A stretch of DNA of 64,000 bases from Mesorhizobium onobrychidis. Lineage in GTDB: Bacteria; Pseudomonadota; Alphaproteobacteria; Rhizobiales; Rhizobiaceae. Positions 1 to 9,376 of the stretch are shown here, one piece after another. Within the stretch, counting starts at the first letter, position 1. Every line of letters starts with the position of its first letter. The DNA lies in NCBI RefSeq assembly GCF_024707545.1, contig NZ_CP062229.1, positions 5,623,501-5,687,500 on the forward strand, written 5' to 3'. A program made the position numbers and the translations under genes. The notes beneath the pieces were generated by a model. It did no database searches, was not told the DNA's origin, and saw only the letters and a list, made by a program, of their open reading frames with translations.

Positions 1-58
1 GTCAGAGCGCATGCATGGGGCACTATTTGCTCTGCGGAACCGGTGCCCGTTAATTTGA

Positions 59-247
59 CTGGACAGCCGGCGACCTGCCATCGGCTTCCCCACTAAGAAT
101 GCAGCTTTGATGACGCTGATGGGCATTCCCTGTCAGTACGTGTCTATTCACCGCAAGGGTGCCAGGGACCATTTGCTGGACATGTGCGAAGACCTCGGAA
201 AACTTATTCATGACTACATGAAGATAGACAACCGGTTCCGGAACTAG
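59..247 (+). pseudogene. C-terminal tail of an unidentified reading frame
   Basis: An open frame follows a stop at 56-58 and ends at TAG 245-247. It has no credible start, so it is the end of something larger or a remnant. It encodes about 62 residues with a hydrophobic stretch around 'AALMTLMGIPCQYVSIHRKG' and a helical tail rich in D, E and K. The pattern could fit the end of a polysaccharide pyruvyl transferase or another cluster enzyme, but I cannot assign a family. The downstream neighbour is a broken nitroreductase, so erosion is plausible. Confidence 0.25.
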
Positions 248-676
248 CTGAGATTGGCCGTACGTTTCTGGACATGGCCTTGCCTGTAGCCAAGTAAAAT
301 AACAACTAAAGATGTTAGAAAATGCCTCGAAAGCTGCGAATTCTCCTGTCTACTTAAGCGAATGTAATGATCTCCCTACGTATATGACGTTAGAAATTAC
401 CTACGTTACAACGGTGATTCGCTGCTGGCTCCGAATAAAGAGCGGCTATATTACCGAATAATCGTGGACGCTCACTCGATTTAGAAGGGCCTTTCTCTAA
501 AGGACAGGAGGCCCGGTTTTGGCCAGGGAAAAATCAAGCGCCTTATGAATATCAAGCGCCTTATGAATGAGGTGTCCTCCTACGACACCTCGCTAGGGGC
601 GTTTCCGCTTGAAATGGCTGTCGGCGCACCTGATGGAGTCGCTTGACCGGCGGGGTTCAAAGCGCCGTTCTGCCAG
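248..676. other. Gene-free stretch
   Basis: No supportable coding frame. It is more AT-rich than the flanking genes and contains the 18-bp tandem duplication and the small hairpin listed separately. Nothing else is recognised. Confidence 0.4.
533..568 (+). repeat. 18-bp perfect tandem duplication
   Basis: ATCAAGCGCCTTATGAAT occurs twice in direct succession (533-550 and 551-568). It is followed at once by an inverted repeat, AGGTGTC at 570-576 and GACACCT at 584-590 with a 7-nt loop. This looks like a slippage duplication beside a hairpin in non-coding DNA. Confidence 0.8.
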
Positions 677-1227
677 TTGGGGGGCCAGGCCCTCACACTC
701 CTGGAAGGACTTCAGTGTCGTCGCTCGGTTAGATACTTTGACGAGCAATTAATAGATCGCACCACATTGCTGGAGTTGGTACGCTTAGCGCAGGGTGCGC
801 CATCCCAATGCAACATGCAGGCGACAAGAGTATACCTCTACCAGGGCCGTCATCAAATCGATCAGATACTCGCCCTGCAGGGCGGGGCGCGAGGCTTTTC
901 ACAGTCCATATCAAACCTGGCCATTGTCACGTCAGACACAAGGGCCTGGCGAGGAAGCAATCAACGAAACCAGATTTATGTCGATGGTGCACTGTTCCTA
1001 ATGCATTCCTGTTGGCCGCGGAGGCACTTCGGCTCGTGGCTTGCCCACTCAATCTTGCGGTCGATGGTCGAGTTGAACGGGAAATTCGTGACGTAGGTCG
1101 AATTCGAGCAGGCGAGAGATTGATTGCATGCGTCGCCCTTAGCCCTATGGCAGGTACTGCCATCAGATTTGCCAGGTCGCCGCGCAGGCCGATTGATGAG
1201 GTGGTCTCGTTTGTAACCGAGGAGTAA
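677..1227 (+). pseudogene. Nitroreductase-family protein, frameshifted
   Basis: The first frame (TTG 677) shows the FMN-binding start of the nitroreductase fold: 'CRRSVRYF', then 'LVRLAQGAPSQCNMQ' and 'YVDGALFLM'. The homology then continues in another frame ('LLAAEALRL', 'ACVALSP', 'RSPRRPIDEVVSF') to a stop at 1225-1227. The frames switch at about 1000-1010, so one indel disrupts the gene. Nitroreductase-like proteins often sit in surface-polysaccharide clusters beside polysaccharide pyruvyl transferases, as here (6373-7638). It is probably non-functional unless the indel is a sequencing error. Confidence 0.7.
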
Positions 1228-1791
1228 GTCTCCGCTGGCACTTGCAGAGCGATCGAACCAAGCTGGCTTCTCGGGGAAGGGACAATGTCTTGATCGACTG
1301 CCCGCTCGCGCGCCTCAACCAGCTGCCGCCGCACATCGACAATAAGTAACGTGGAGCACGCGAAAAATCCGCAAGCTGCGGGTCTGCCCTTAAAGCATTG
1401 CCTCCAATACTTTTTTGAACGGGTCCGGTTCCGATCCGATTTCGCGCAAACGCGGTGAGGCAGAAGTATTGGTACAAGATATACCACAAAATAATCACTC
1501 CGCTGTGCCCGGGGTAACAGCGGCAGTTCTCTGAGACGTTTACATCCAACAAGTTAGATCTGATCACTGGAAGCCGTTGGAATAACCCTCCTTACGGACT
1601 GCAAGTGCCATGGCCCAAGAAGGAAGGGCACACTTAGGATTCGGGGTTCATCTCCATACGGCATGCACCCACCGGGGGCGTGGCATGTCACTCCAATGCA
1701 GTAGCACCGATATCGGGACACATGGACCAAAAGCGCGGCTGGGCGTGGGAACGCACCCAACGGATAAATTCAGCGCGATCGGTGCGGCGAT
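1228..1791. other. Gene-free stretch before the first glycosyltransferase
   Basis: Several open frames overlap here on both strands, but none looks like a protein family and none has a good ribosome binding site. It presumably carries the promoter of the gene at 1792. I see no convincing operator or terminator. Confidence 0.35.
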
Positions 1792-3042
1792 ATGAAAGTA
1801 CAGGATGCGGAAGGCAAGATTGACGTGGGGCGTCGACTGCGTATCGCTCATGTCATCACCCGTCTCATCAATGGCGGTGCTGATGAGAATACTGTCCATT
1901 CCTGCAATTGGGCCGCGCAAGGGGGGCATGATGTTGCCCTGCTACATGGCGAGACGGTCCTGCCGGAAATCATAGCTAAAGTGGACCCGCGGGTGGAACT
2001 CATTGGCGTCCCGGGCCTGACTCGGTCCATTTCGCCTGTCTCCGACATGCGGGCATTGCTGGCGCTCACCCGGAGATTCCGCGCCTTGAATGCCGACATC
2101 GTGCATACGCACACCAGCAAGGCAGGCATTCTCGGGCGGCTCGCCGCATGGGCGGCGGGAGTTCCAGCGATCGTTCATGGCGTGCATATCGTGCCTTTTG
2201 TCAATGTCGGCGTCGCCGAGCGGTTTACTTATCTCGCCTTGGAAAAGCTGGCAGCGCCAGTCACCAGTGCGTTCATCAGTGTGAGCGAGGGCATCCGCGA
2301 CTTATGCTTGAGCGCGGGAGTGGGACATCCAGACAAACATTATGTCGTCCATTCCGGATTCGATCTCGATCGTTTTCGCAACGCCGGTCCGCCCGACGGT
2401 TGGCGCGATTTGTTGCGCTTGACCCCGGACGCGCCGCGCCCGTCCGTGCTCTTGATGATCGCGGCTTTCGAGCCACGCAAGCGACACACGGAATTTCTGG
2501 ACGCTTTCAACAAAGTCGCCGTCCGGTTACCCGACGCGGTGCTTGTGCTCGCGGGCGACGGGCCGCTTCGCTCGACCGTGGAATCGCGGGCCAAGCAGCT
2601 TGGGCTCGAGCGACAAGTGGTCTTTACCGGTTATCGGGACGACCCCGAGCGGCTGATCGCGCTCGCGGATCTCTGCCTGCTCTGTTCCATGCGGGAGGGA
2701 TTGCCCCGCGTGGTCATGCAATATCTCGCCGGTGGCAAGCCCTGCGTCGCTTGCGATCTGCCAGGTCTTCGCGAAGTGCTCCGCCCTGGTATCAACGGTG
2801 TGATTACACCCGCGGATGATTTGGCAGCGATGGCCGACGCCATTGCCGCCCTCCTGGAGGATCGTGGAAGACTGGCCTGCCTCGCCCAAGGTGCCGCCGC
2901 GGCGACGGATCTTTCGAACTGGGACGTCAAGCTGATGGGCAAGCGGACCGATGCCATTTACCGCGAGGCTCTTGACCAGCATCGGGCAAGCACGGGAGTA
3001 TCAACAACACCTCCTGTCCGAAAATGGGCGCTTCCGCGATGA
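1792..3042 (+). CDS. GT4-family glycosyltransferase
   Basis: A 416-residue GT-B glycosyltransferase that should transfer a sugar from a nucleotide donor to a lipid-linked oligosaccharide at the cytoplasmic membrane. The N-terminal half starts with 'RLRIAHVITRLINGGADEN' and contains 'ADIVHTHTSKAGILGRLAA'. The C-terminal half has 'GDGPLRSTVE', 'FTGYRDD' and the donor-binding region 'SMREGLPRVVMQYLAGGKP'. In that motif the second glutamate of the classical E-x7-E is a glutamine (E-x7-Q), a variant known in part of the family. The start at 1792 has only a weak ribosome binding site. It is the first intact gene of the polysaccharide locus. Donor and acceptor cannot be read from sequence. Confidence 0.9.
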   Translation: MKVQDAEGKIDVGRRLRIAHVITRLINGGADENTVHSCNWAAQGGHDVALLHGETVLPEIIAKVDPRVELIGVPGLTRSISPVSDMRALLALTRRFRALNADIVHTHTSKAGILGRLAAWAAGVPAIVHGVHIVPFVNVGVAERFTYLALEKLAAPVTSAFISVSEGIRDLCLSAGVGHPDKHYVVHSGFDLDRFRNAGPPDGWRDLLRLTPDAPRPSVLLMIAAFEPRKRHTEFLDAFNKVAVRLPDAVLVLAGDGPLRSTVESRAKQLGLERQVVFTGYRDDPERLIALADLCLLCSMREGLPRVVMQYLAGGKPCVACDLPGLREVLRPGINGVITPADDLAAMADAIAALLEDRGRLACLAQGAAAATDLSNWDVKLMGKRTDAIYREALDQHRASTGVSTTPPVRKWALPR

Positions 3043-3055
3043 ACGGGTGCAGCCT

Positions 3056-3277
3056 ATGCGTTTGACGGTGATCGGGCAGCTTGCCGGATTGGTTAGCGGT
3101 GCAAACTTTGCCGATTTCGGGGATGAGGTGGAGTGCGTCGATCTGGACGACAAGGGGATCGATGCGCTGAAAGGCAGTGAGATGCCAAAGAGGCATCTTC
3201 TTTTTTGCACATGGGACGGGGTTGTAATCTTGGTGGCCGCCTTGGCTCCAGGAACGCTATCCGGCGGATTGATATGA
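3056..3277 (+). pseudogene. N-terminal stub of UDP-glucose 6-dehydrogenase
   Basis: About 44 residues starting at ATG 3056 match the Rossmann beginning of UDP-glucose/GDP-mannose dehydrogenases: start 'MRLTVIG', then 'GLVSGANFADFGDEVECVD' and 'KGIDALKGSEMP'. The usual GTGYVG turn has become 'GQLAGLVSG'. After about 3186 the homology stops and the frame runs on into unrelated sequence that overlaps the next gene. The catalytic domain is absent, so this is a remnant. It suggests the locus once supplied its own UDP-glucuronate. Confidence 0.75.
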
Positions 3278-4524
3278 TTGCAGCAGAAGTTGCCTCCGCT
3301 TATCCGATGAAGACCCCGCGAGCCGAAGCTCTTCCCGGCATACGTGTTCTGCTCGTGCTCCCAACCTATTTTCCTGAGTCATATGGCGGCGGCGAACAAC
3401 AGGCGCGGCGATTTGCTCGGGCGCTGGTTGAAAGCGGCGTTTCCGCAACCATTTTGGCACCCAGACTGTCGCACTCGACCCCGAAACGGTCCGCCATCGA
3501 CGGGGTGCCTGTCCATCGCCTTCGTTTGCGCGCGGCTCCGTATTTGGGCGGGCGGCATATGCTGTCGTTCCTGTCGTGGTGTGTCCAGGTTTTGATCTGG
3601 ATGCTGCGCCGTCGCGACGAATTCGATGTCGTACATATCATCCATGCCCGACTTCACGCTGTTCCGGCGGCATTGGCAGGAGCCCTCCTGCGCAAACCGG
3701 TTCTCGCAAAATTGGGCCGGGGCGGACGGTGTTTCGATCTCGACGTTGTGCGCGAAAAGAAAATCATCGGTCGCTGGGCGTCCGCCTTGATTAAACGTCA
3801 CGTCACGGCCTTCATCGCCAATAGCCGCCAAATCGCTGGTGATCTGGAGAGACACGGCATCGGCGCGGATCGCATTCATATGATTCCGAATGGGATCGAT
3901 CTGTCCCGCAAGCCGCGCCGCGAGCCGAGCGCCGATGGCAGTCAACGCTTTATCTGCCTTGGCCGTCTCGATCCGGAAAAATGCCTCGAGCACATGATCG
4001 ATGCGTTCGCGGCACTTCCCGCCGACGCAAAGGCGCAACTCACCATCTTGGGCGATGGCCAGTGCCGCGCCACCCTCGAGGAGCAGGCGGCCCGGTTGGG
4101 CCTTTCCAGCAGGGTCACTTTCGCCGGCGCGGTCGAAGATGTGTTTCCCTTTCTGTGGGAGGCTGATTTCTATCTTTCCACCTCGGCGTCGGAAGGCATG
4201 TCAAACGCCCTGCTCGAGGCCATGAGCTGCGGCGTGGTCCCAATCATCACCGATGTCAGCGGTGCGTCCGACATTGTGGAACATGAGCGCAGCGGTTTTC
4301 TGGCCCGCTCGCATGCCGAGTTTTCCGGGGTTCTTCGTCGCGCGCTCGGCCTATCAGAAGCCGAGCGCTATGAGATGGCGCAGCACGCAGTACAGACAAT
4401 CGCCGCGCGGTTCAGCATGGAGAGCGTCGCCCTGCTCCAAATGGAGCTATACTCCACTCTCATGCGGCAGCATGTGACGTCTGAGAGCAACATGCTCGGT
4501 ACAAAGAGGAGATTCGTCTGGTAG
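3274..4524 (+). CDS. GT4-family glycosyltransferase
   Basis: A retaining GT-B glycosyltransferase of about 416 residues from ATG 3274. ATG 3307, just before 'MKTPRAEALPGIRVLLVLP', is an alternative start, and an upstream in-frame ATG at 3205 lies in the dehydrogenase stub. Features are the glycine-rich 'YFPESYGGGEQQARRFARAL', 'RLDPEKCLEHMIDAF', 'LGDGQCRATLEEQA', and an intact E-x7-E motif in 'SASEGMSNALLEAMSCGVVP'. It acts on the cytoplasmic face in repeat-unit assembly. It is followed at 4769 by the flippase on the same strand. Confidence 0.9.
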   Translation: MIAAEVASAYPMKTPRAEALPGIRVLLVLPTYFPESYGGGEQQARRFARALVESGVSATILAPRLSHSTPKRSAIDGVPVHRLRLRAAPYLGGRHMLSFLSWCVQVLIWMLRRRDEFDVVHIIHARLHAVPAALAGALLRKPVLAKLGRGGRCFDLDVVREKKIIGRWASALIKRHVTAFIANSRQIAGDLERHGIGADRIHMIPNGIDLSRKPRREPSADGSQRFICLGRLDPEKCLEHMIDAFAALPADAKAQLTILGDGQCRATLEEQAARLGLSSRVTFAGAVEDVFPFLWEADFYLSTSASEGMSNALLEAMSCGVVPIITDVSGASDIVEHERSGFLARSHAEFSGVLRRALGLSEAERYEMAQHAVQTIAARFSMESVALLQMELYSTLMRQHVTSESNMLGTKRRFVW

Positions 4525-4768
4525 CTGCTTTTGCCAGGCGAGGATCTAATGCACAGACGCTCATATTTGGCCAGTGGACGGAAAGCAGAAAGGGCGGTTT
4601 ACTCCGTCCTAGTGCGGCGTCGCTTGAATGTTGCCGGTGGCGAGCTGGTCGAGGCGGCTCCCGGCAGAAATGCAGTCAAGCAGAGGCTCTTCGTACGGAA
4701 GGAGGATGTATTGGCGACAACCTTCATCAAGCTGGAATGGCGCGGTCATCGATGACGCCAACAGGATT
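4525..4768. other. Intergenic stretch upstream of the flippase
   Basis: No gene is supported. A purine-rich AAGGAGG lies at 4699-4705, but the ATG that follows directly is too close to use it and codes for an atypical extension, so it was not used to set a start. Confidence 0.35.
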
Positions 4769-6361
4769 ATGTTCATGGCTGAATCAGCAAACGATGGCGG
4801 AGACGCTACCGGTGACCCAAACGGCGCATCTTGCATGGTAAACACTGAGGACAGCAACTCGACAACTAAACCGCGCAAACTGACAGAGCGCATGCTGAAG
4901 GGCGCTGCTTGGTCCGGCGTAACCTCGATCGTGCGCCTGGGACTGAAATTCATTTCGGTTGCGATATTGGCGCGGCTGCTTTCGCCGCGGGATTACGGCG
5001 TCGTCGGCGGCGCACTCATCGCCGTGGAGCTTGCGGCGATGCTCTATGGTTTGGGCCTGGCCCAGGCGCTCATCCAGCGCAAGGTCGTCGAGCGAGATCA
5101 CATAGCAACTGCGCTCGGTGTCTCTCTTACTCTATCTTGCGTGATCGGTGCCGCCTTGTGGCTCGCAGCGCCGTTTGTCGCAGCATTGATGCGTATCGAA
5201 GCTCTAACCGATGTCGTGAAACTGCTCGCATTCACGACTCCGCTGGGTGCCTTCAACTTGATCTGCGAGGCGCTCCTTGTGCGCAATATGAGGATAAGGG
5301 CGGTTTCTCTCCGCCCGCTCTTCAGCTTCTCCGTAGCGGTCTTCGTCGTTGCTCTTCCCATGGCGTTCGCCGGATTCGGCTATTGGTCGCTCGTCGCCAT
5401 GCAGATTGCAGAAGTGTCTTTTGGTGCGCTTGCCTTCGGAGTTGCTGCTCGCAAGCTTCTCGTGCTGCCCGGCTTTTCAGCTCGAGCGTTTCGCGAATTG
5501 TGGCCGATGAGCCTTGGGTTCTCGCTCACGCGGCCCTTCGGATACCTGGTGAACAATACCCCCAAGTTTCTTATCGCACGGCTCATGGGCGCCGAGGCGC
5601 TCGGTCTTTTCACGCGCGCGGCTTTCCTCAGCGAGAATGCAGGGCATCTCTTCAACGACATCGTCCGAATTGTTGCATTTCCTGCCATGGCTCAGCTTCA
5701 GAATGACCGAGAACGCCTGCGCAGCGGATTCTTGAAGGGCCTATCTTTAACGGCTCTGGCCACCATCCCGACCAGTGCATTTTCTATCGTTTTCGCGCAA
5801 GAGCTTGTCGATATTATGCTTGGTCCACGATGGGACGAGGCCGTCTTGCCCTTTGCCCTTCTTGCGAGCAGCCTATATTTTCGGCTTGGTAACAGGGTTA
5901 GTTACGCAGTCCTTCAGGCGCTGGGGCAGCCCTATCGCATCATCAAGAATAACTGCGCTGTCGTTGCTATACTCGCACTCGGCATCCTGACGACTTCCGA
6001 TCATGGCCTCGCCAGCATTTGCACGGTGGTGCTACTGGCTTTCGGCGCTGCTTTTGTGATCACCGTCCGACTCGTCTCCAGAGTTATGGAAATGAGTATC
6101 GGTGCTATTCTAAGGACTCACGTTATGCCAATGTCTCTCGCCTTGGTGGTTGTTGCCATCGGCGTAGGTACAAAGGCTATGCTTGTTGGGCAGTCGAGCA
6201 TTGTCATTGTCGCAATCGGCGCTCTTGCTGTTGTGAACTCAGTGCTCGCGCTACTCTACTTCTTGCCAGAGAAAACTTTGGTGTGGTTTGATGTAGAAGG
6301 AGTTCGAACGCTGCCGTCGCTAAGGTTTGCTTTTCGCCAATTGGCTCGTTATTACATGTGA
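4769..6361 (+). CDS. Wzx-type polysaccharide flippase (PST/MATE-like)
   Basis: An integral membrane protein of about 530 residues of the polysaccharide transporter family, expected to flip lipid-linked repeat units to the periplasm. After a hydrophilic N-terminus the family start 'MLKGAAWSGVTSIVRLGLKF' and 'ARLLSPRDYGVVGGALIAVE' are clear, followed by a dozen or so hydrophobic segments and 'GLGLAQALIQRK'. ATG 4769 and 4775 are the plausible starts. A longer frame from 4628 begins with sequence unlike the family. The stop at 6359-6361 overlaps or abuts the next gene, which suggests translational coupling. Hydrophobicity and family signatures are seen; substrate specificity is inferred from context. 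Confidence 0.9.
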   Translation: MFMAESANDGGDATGDPNGASCMVNTEDSNSTTKPRKLTERMLKGAAWSGVTSIVRLGLKFISVAILARLLSPRDYGVVGGALIAVELAAMLYGLGLAQALIQRKVVERDHIATALGVSLTLSCVIGAALWLAAPFVAALMRIEALTDVVKLLAFTTPLGAFNLICEALLVRNMRIRAVSLRPLFSFSVAVFVVALPMAFAGFGYWSLVAMQIAEVSFGALAFGVAARKLLVLPGFSARAFRELWPMSLGFSLTRPFGYLVNNTPKFLIARLMGAEALGLFTRAAFLSENAGHLFNDIVRIVAFPAMAQLQNDRERLRSGFLKGLSLTALATIPTSAFSIVFAQELVDIMLGPRWDEAVLPFALLASSLYFRLGNRVSYAVLQALGQPYRIIKNNCAVVAILALGILTTSDHGLASICTVVLLAFGAAFVITVRLVSRVMEMSIGAILRTHVMPMSLALVVVAIGVGTKAMLVGQSSIVIVAIGALAVVNSVLALLYFLPEKTLVWFDVEGVRTLPSLRFAFRQLARYYM

Positions 6362-6372
6362 TCGGGACTAAT

Positions 6373-7638
6373 ATGAGACCTCGTGTTCTTCTTATAACGC
6401 GTCTTCATACGCAAAATGCGGGCAATGAGGGACTCTCTACAGAGTTCATACGGTACGTAACATCCCGTTTTCCTGCTGCGGATGTTCGAGCTATTGATCG
6501 TTACCCACGCTTTTTCGAACAATTTGATCTGAGGGGCATCGGTGGAGGTTCGATCAAGGAGTTTGACGCACTAGCTCACGCGCTGACATTGCGATTTCGC
6601 AGGGAGGACGCGCCTTTGCCAGCGAAAGCTGAGTTAAATTTGGTCAAGCTTGACGAGACGGGAAAGGAGCTTCGTGGTCCCTTCCGAAGAGTAAAGCATA
6701 AGCTGGCATTGCGTAGGAAATTGGCCGGCATGGGACTAATCGAGAGATCAGTTCCTGTAACCGCTGTGACAGCTTGTTGTACTTCTGATTTAGTCGTTTG
6801 GAATCCCGCAGGGGAAATTTGTCCAACCGGCGATCCTCATCAAGTGATGCGGTTGCTTCTGTTGCTTCGAATCGCTCAGTTAAGCGGAAAGAAGACTGTC
6901 GCAATCAACCACAGCCTCGAGATCGGGAACAATGCTCTCGGTGCCTTGATTGCTCACGTATACAAGAACCTGTGCTATTTGAGCGTGCGCGACGCAAAAT
7001 CGGTTGAAGTTGCGATAGATCTTGGCGTGCGCAATTCGATTATTCATGAGGCACCGGATATGGTGTTTCTGGCCTCACAGATATCGGTGCCGGAGGCTGC
7101 AAGCGCCATACCCCGCGGGGCGATCGGGCTTGCAGTTAATGGCTTGGGGGCTATGCAGGGCGTGGATGAATGGGCGCGTCTGGCAGAAGGTCTGAATAAG
7201 GTCGGGCGTCCCATCGTTCTTGTGTCGAATGCAATCCATCGCGATTTGGCTTTCGCCAGACGCTTGAGTCGGATGATCGATAAATCCACGGTCATCAACT
7301 ACCAGCCTCGATATCAGCAGCTTCGGTCCATATACCGAAAATGCGATGCCGTCATCAGCAGCCGCCTGCATGCTTCGATTTTGGCGCTTTGCGAGGGTGT
7401 CCCGGTCGTTAGCATCGAACCGTCGGTCTTCAAACTATCAGCGATCTTTCGCCAATTGGATTATCCGCTCGAAACTGAAAGATTGCAGCAGGCTGGTTGG
7501 TCTGATCGGGTCCTTGCCAAGCTAGCACGGTGCCTATCGGAGGAGCGATCTTCGATTTCATCGGCTGGTGCAAACGCAATTTCCCAACAGCTGAGAAGGA
7601 TAGAAGTGGCGTACGCACCGTTGTTTGCGCTTGCATAG
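6373..7638 (+). CDS. Polysaccharide pyruvyl transferase family protein
   Basis: About 421 residues of the WcaK/CsaB-like family that moves pyruvate from phosphoenolpyruvate to sugar residues, forming ketals and adding negative charge. The start is 'MRPRVLLITRLHTQNAGNEG', with the expected 'NAGNEGLS' loop. Further on come 'KTVAINHSLEIGNNALG', 'SVRDAKSVEVA' and the C-terminal 'AVISSRLHASILALCEGVPVVSIEPSVFK', whose SRLHA-x-I-L-A-L segment is the family hallmark. ATG 6373 is preferred. A GTG at 6358 would overlap the flippase stop and add five residues. Some family members are sulfhydrolases or use other donors, so pyruvylation is likely but not proven. Confidence 0.85.
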   Translation: MRPRVLLITRLHTQNAGNEGLSTEFIRYVTSRFPAADVRAIDRYPRFFEQFDLRGIGGGSIKEFDALAHALTLRFRREDAPLPAKAELNLVKLDETGKELRGPFRRVKHKLALRRKLAGMGLIERSVPVTAVTACCTSDLVVWNPAGEICPTGDPHQVMRLLLLLRIAQLSGKKTVAINHSLEIGNNALGALIAHVYKNLCYLSVRDAKSVEVAIDLGVRNSIIHEAPDMVFLASQISVPEAASAIPRGAIGLAVNGLGAMQGVDEWARLAEGLNKVGRPIVLVSNAIHRDLAFARRLSRMIDKSTVINYQPRYQQLRSIYRKCDAVISSRLHASILALCEGVPVVSIEPSVFKLSAIFRQLDYPLETERLQQAGWSDRVLAKLARCLSEERSSISSAGANAISQQLRRIEVAYAPLFALA

Positions 7639-7698
7639 GTTGGGCGCGTGTCCACCTGTTGTCGGGCACCTATGCAGGTGATCGGCGAGAAGACCTGA

Positions 7699-8212
7699 GT
7701 AAGCGCTCTTTTGCCTCGGCGCCGGCGTCTTGAAGTTGGATCGGAGCTGGTGTCAGCCCGCGAGTTTATTGTCGAGACGCGAGGTGGCCAGAGGTTGACG
7801 AACTTGGTGAGTACGTCGGCGAGGCAGGCTCGTGGATCGCCGCCTTCCAATTTCCAGGTTTCGATCAGCGACGCGATGCGGGCTCTCCGATACAATCCGC
7901 AGTTTCGCTCCAATCGACCAACGGCGACGGCATCCAGTCTCGACCTCCAGCCGCCCAGCATGCTCACTTTGCGTTCTCTAAACTCAGCTCGGCGATGACA
8001 AGGCGCCCTCACCGTGCGAATACAAAGATCTTCCTCTCAGCTTCTCGATGTGACTCTGAGATGCCACCACCACCTGCTCGCAGGCTCGGCAGGGCATATT
8101 TGGGACGGCGCGTCACCATCACCCGGTACTGCGCCGGGATCACCTCGAGCCCCTGCAAGGTTTCCTCGCCGATCACATGCCTACTTAAGGCGTTGCGCAC
8201 GGTCGTTTCCAA
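7699..8212 (-). mobile_element. IS66-family element remnant with internal deletion
   Basis: Two parts of an IS66 TnpC transposase lie on the minus strand. The zinc-finger region (8212 to about 8060) reads 'VIGEETLQGLEVIPAQ' and 'VMVTRRPKYA'. The C-terminal domain (about 7900 to 7770) reads 'ARIASLIETWKLEGGDP' and 'CLADVLTKF'. The catalytic core between them is gone and the frames differ. GTAAGCGCTCTTTTGCCTC at 7699-7717 looks like the terminal inverted repeat, since IS66 ends begin GTAA. The other end is not recognisable. This copy cannot move. Confidence 0.7.
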
Positions 8213-8584
8213 TCCTGTGTGACAGGAAAAACCAAGTTAGAAAACACCTTTGAGGCGGTCACGCAGTGACTAGCACCAGTCTTTCCGAATCGCCTCGTTC
8301 GCGGGATCGGGAGACTTTTTACCGATGACATCGCGCAGTCGGGCGCAGGTCGCTTCTGTAATGAGAACAATATTCATCTTAATGCAATGTAGGCGAGTTG
8401 CAGCTCTGGTTTGTCACGGGTCTGAGTCGCGCGAGCGATAGAAGCTTTTCCGTTGGCATTCTTCTTGTTATAGTACTTTGCCGATGTGGTCATCCCGAAT
8501 TCAAGCGCGTTGTATATTCAACATCGATCTTCGTCCTCTAAGATTGAAGGGGTCTTCTACGTGGTGATACCAATCATCTACTAA
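8213..8584. other. Gene-free stretch
   Basis: No coding frame is supported. A short minus-strand frame continues from the IS66 fragment but matches nothing I recognise. Confidence 0.3.
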
Positions 8585-9271
8585 TCAACCGTAAGCGGGG
8601 CGACGCAGTAAGACCACGGTCGACGAATAGGGTCGAAAGAGCCAGAAGTATCTATGATAGCGAGCCTTGAAACGCTCAAAGTCAGCAAGAAGGAGATACG
8701 GAAAACTTAGAACATGCCGGGTAAGCAGCCGGATCAGCTCCGGTAATGTATGCTGGCTCAGAAGATCGTCCAGATAGGTGCTGTCCGAAACGACGGCCTC
8801 TTGCAGGCAGGTGAAATCAGGAAAGAGGCGACGGATTTCGTCGGGGGCTGGCCGGTAGAGCGTATCGATGGGGTCGAGGTGATAGGGGTAGCTGTACGGG
8901 CCGGTGACCAGCAGGAGACCCTCAGGCTCCACGATACTGGCGCAGGCATCGGCAAATGCGCCCGGATCAACCAGATGCTCGAGCAGGTTGCAGCACATGA
9001 CGAGCCTGGGATGGAGCGCCCTCAGTTGCTCCTGGAAGGCCAGATCCAGTACATCTCCAACCAAGTCCACTCCCTCCTCTTCCTTCATATCGATATTGAG
9101 GATACGTACCCCGCGCTCGCGAAGCGGCCGAAACACGAGTAGGTCGACGTGGGGCTGTTCCACCGTCCGGAAGTGGGCGGTCGAGGAGCCGATATTCAGG
9201 CAGGGATTCATTGCTTCGCTCGGAAGCGAAGCCAAGATCGTCTGAACGTGCTTGGCTTCATTCGGACGCAT
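8585..9271 (-). CDS. Class I SAM-dependent methyltransferase
   Basis: A 228-residue protein with the Rossmann methyltransferase plan. The N-terminus has 'NPCLNIGSSTAHFR' in the position of motif I, then 'RILNIDMKEEEGVDLVGDV' with the acidic residue that binds the SAM ribose, then 'LVMCCNLLEHLVDPGAFADA' and 'VEPEGLLLVTGPYSYPYHLDP', the motif II/III pattern of the Methyltransf_11 type. It probably methylates a sugar or a small substrate in the polysaccharide pathway. It is transcribed opposite to the flanking core genes. The ATG at 9271 lies beside a conserved family-like start. Substrate unknown. Confidence 0.8.
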   Translation of the reverse strand: MRPNEAKHVQTILASLPSEAMNPCLNIGSSTAHFRTVEQPHVDLLVFRPLRERGVRILNIDMKEEEGVDLVGDVLDLAFQEQLRALHPRLVMCCNLLEHLVDPGAFADACASIVEPEGLLLVTGPYSYPYHLDPIDTLYRPAPDEIRRLFPDFTCLQEAVVSDSTYLDDLLSQHTLPELIRLLTRHVLSFPYLLLADFERFKARYHRYFWLFRPYSSTVVLLRRPAYG

Positions 9272-9376
9272 CGGCGAGCATTCCCCATCCGCTAGTTACA
9301 GTGTGCGAGGGCCTGTCGCCACAGGCCCGCATCGTTAGCACCGTTCGCCTCGTCGTTTGCTCCACCCTCTGCGAAT

